A stretch of 64,000 bases of DNA from an uncultured Pseudomonas sp. (GTDB lineage: Bacteria > Pseudomonadota > Gammaproteobacteria > Pseudomonadales > Pseudomonadaceae). Position 1 is the first letter of the stretch; each line of letters opens with the position of its first letter. Both the position numbers and the translations under genes were made by a program. The stretch is taken from the NCBI RefSeq assembly GCF_946886105.1, contig NZ_CAMPHV010000025.1, positions 1 through 64,000 of the forward strand. The letters are read 5' to 3'. The notes below the pieces were generated by a model. The model was not told where the DNA came from. It did not search any database and saw only the letters and a list, made by a program, of their open reading frames with translations. Positions 62,948 through 64,000 of the stretch are shown here, piece by piece.

Positions 62948-64000
62948 TCAACGCAGTTTCAAGGTGGCGAGGCCGACCAACACCAGAACCACGGTGATGA
63001 TCCAGAAACGCACGATCACGCGCGGCTCGGGCCAGCCTTTGAGTTCGAAGTGGTGGTGAATCGGCGCCATGCGGAAGACCCGCTTGCCGGTCAATTTGAA
63101 GGAGGCGACCTGGATGATCACCGACAGGGTTTCCATGACGAACACCCCGCCCATGATGAACAGCACCACTTCCTGGCGGACGATCACCGCGATGGTGCCC
63201 AGGGCCGCGCCCAGCGCCAGCGCGCCGACATCGCCCATAAAGACTTGCGCCGGGTAGGTGTTGAACCACAAGAACCCCAGCCCGGCGCCGACCAGCGCGG
63301 CGCAGAACACGATCAACTCGCCGGCACCCGGCAAGTAAGGAATCAGCAGGTACTGGGCGAAATTCACGTTGCCCGACAGGTAGCAGAAAATCCCCAGCGC
63401 GCCGCCGACCATCACCGTCGGCAGAATCGCCAAACCGTCGAGACCGTCGGTGAGGTTGACCGCGTTGCTCGAACCGACGATGACGAAATAGGTCAGCACC
63501 ACGAAGCCAGCGCCCAGGGGGATGCTCACATCCTTCAGCAATGGCAGGATCAGGGTGGTTTCCAGCGGGCTCTGCGCGGTCATATAAAGGAAGACCGCCG
63601 CGCCCAGGCCGAACACCGATTGCCAGAAATACTTCCAGCGGCTCGGCAGGCCCTTGGAGTTCTTCTCGATCACCTTGCGGTAATCGTCGACCCAGCCGAT
63701 GGCGCCGAACAGCAGGGTCACGGCCAACACCACCCACACATAGCGGTTGCTCAGGTCGGCCCAGAGCAGCGTGCTGATGGCGATGGCGGAAAGAATCAGC
63801 GCGCCGCCCATGGTCGGCGTGCCCTTTTTCGACAGGTGCGATTGCGGGCCGTCGTTACGCACCGACTGGCCGATCTGACGGATCTGCAGAGTGCGGATCA
63901 TCCAGGGGCCCAGCCACAGCGACAGCGCCAATGCGGTCAGCACCCCGAGAATGCCGCGCATGGTCAGGTACTGAAAGACCGCGAAGCCTTTGTAGAACTG
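62948..64000 (-). CDS. mraY: Phospho-N-acetylmuramoyl-pentapeptide transferase, 5' end beyond the window
   Basis: The integral membrane transferase making lipid I on undecaprenyl phosphate. Family motifs are complete: [29 protein letters not shown] and [13 protein letters not shown]. The frame stays open to the last base, where it reads [13 protein letters not shown] before the internal Met at 63961; these residues match the known N-terminal part of MraY, so 63961 is not the true start. About ten or so N-terminal residues lie outside the window. Confidence 0.95.
   Translation of the reverse strand, partial: QFYKGFAVFQYLTMRGILGVLTALALSLWLGPWMIRTLQIRQIGQSVRNDGPQSHLSKKGTPTMGGALILSAIAISTLLWADLSNRYVWVVLAVTLLFGAIGWVDDYRKVIEKNSKGLPSRWKYFWQSVFGLGAAVFLYMTAQSPLETTLILPLLKDVSIPLGAGFVVLTYFVIVGSSNAVNLTDGLDGLAILPTVMVGGALGIFCYLSGNVNFAQYLLIPYLPGAGELIVFCAALVGAGLGFLWFNTYPAQVFMGDVGALALGAALGTIAVIVRQEVVLFIMGGVFVMETLSVIIQVASFKLTGKRVFRMAPIHHHFELKGWPEPRVIVRFWIITVVLVLVGLATLKLR

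Noticed and set aside
62948..63961. mraY as a complete gene starting at 63961
   Set aside because: The frame continues upstream to the window edge with residues that match MraY, so the Met at 63961 is internal.

Overview
The window is high-GC gammaproteobacterial DNA, almost certainly Pseudomonas but probably not P. aeruginosa. From memory, the gene order closely follows the P. aeruginosa PAO1 stretch from sodB-bifA-icmP, through mexVW, colRS, groESL and ampG, to argJ-secA-lpxC and the division/cell-wall (dcw) cluster. About 54 protein genes can be supported. No tRNA, rRNA, CRISPR array, phage or complete insertion sequence is visible.

Layout. 1-5000: sodB (iron superoxide dismutase), bifA (c-di-GMP phosphodiesterase), and a GIDE-type membrane protein with lemA. 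5000-10400: an envelope module of two imelysin-like lipoproteins, a di-heme DUF1111 lipoprotein and a Tat-exported DUF1513 protein; Fur-box-like sequences precede icmP and the di-heme gene. 10600-12220: a chemoreceptor. 12500-20400: a block I do not remember at this place in PAO1. It holds an ASRT-family protein, an SPW/VKOR membrane fusion, a caa3-type cytochrome c oxidase with its CtaG factor, and three extra c-type cytochromes. 20570-24800: mexVW RND efflux genes. 25000-29200 (minus strand): ColRS two-component system, an LPS-kinase-like gene and a methyltransferase, flanked by two paralogous small exported proteins. 29685-31690: groESL. 31900-46300: housekeeping and signalling genes (fxsA, HugZ-like, an SDR, DUF481, an alkyltransferase-like protein, ampG, an MscS channel, yajQ, a degenerate-GGDEF regulator, panE, a histidine kinase, a cobalamin adenosyltransferase, an RluA-type synthase, a MutT-ThiE fusion, a GST). 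46500-50600: argJ and secA. 50959-52421: an M23 peptidase and the divergent dciA. 52511-64000: lpxC and ftsZ-ftsA-ftsQ-ddlB-murC-murG-ftsW-murD-mraY, tightly packed on the minus strand; mraY runs off the window.

How the genes work together. The minus-strand end makes lipid II (mraY to murG, ddlB), assembles the divisome (ftsQAZ, ftsW), and commits lipid A synthesis (lpxC). The oxidase block encodes subunits I, II and III, an assembly factor and probable electron-donor cytochromes. The ColRS locus joins an envelope-sensing two-component system to LPS-modification-type genes, and ColR-box-like sequences are visible in it.

Most notable: a ~140-bp nested palindromic element, also present in part at base 1, is inserted in frame inside the di-heme gene; oxidase subunit I has Gln where the K-channel Lys is expected; an ASRT protein and a VKOR-like fusion sit beside an oxidase; two small exported paralogues bracket ColRS; and a palindromic repeat supplies the ampG stop codon.
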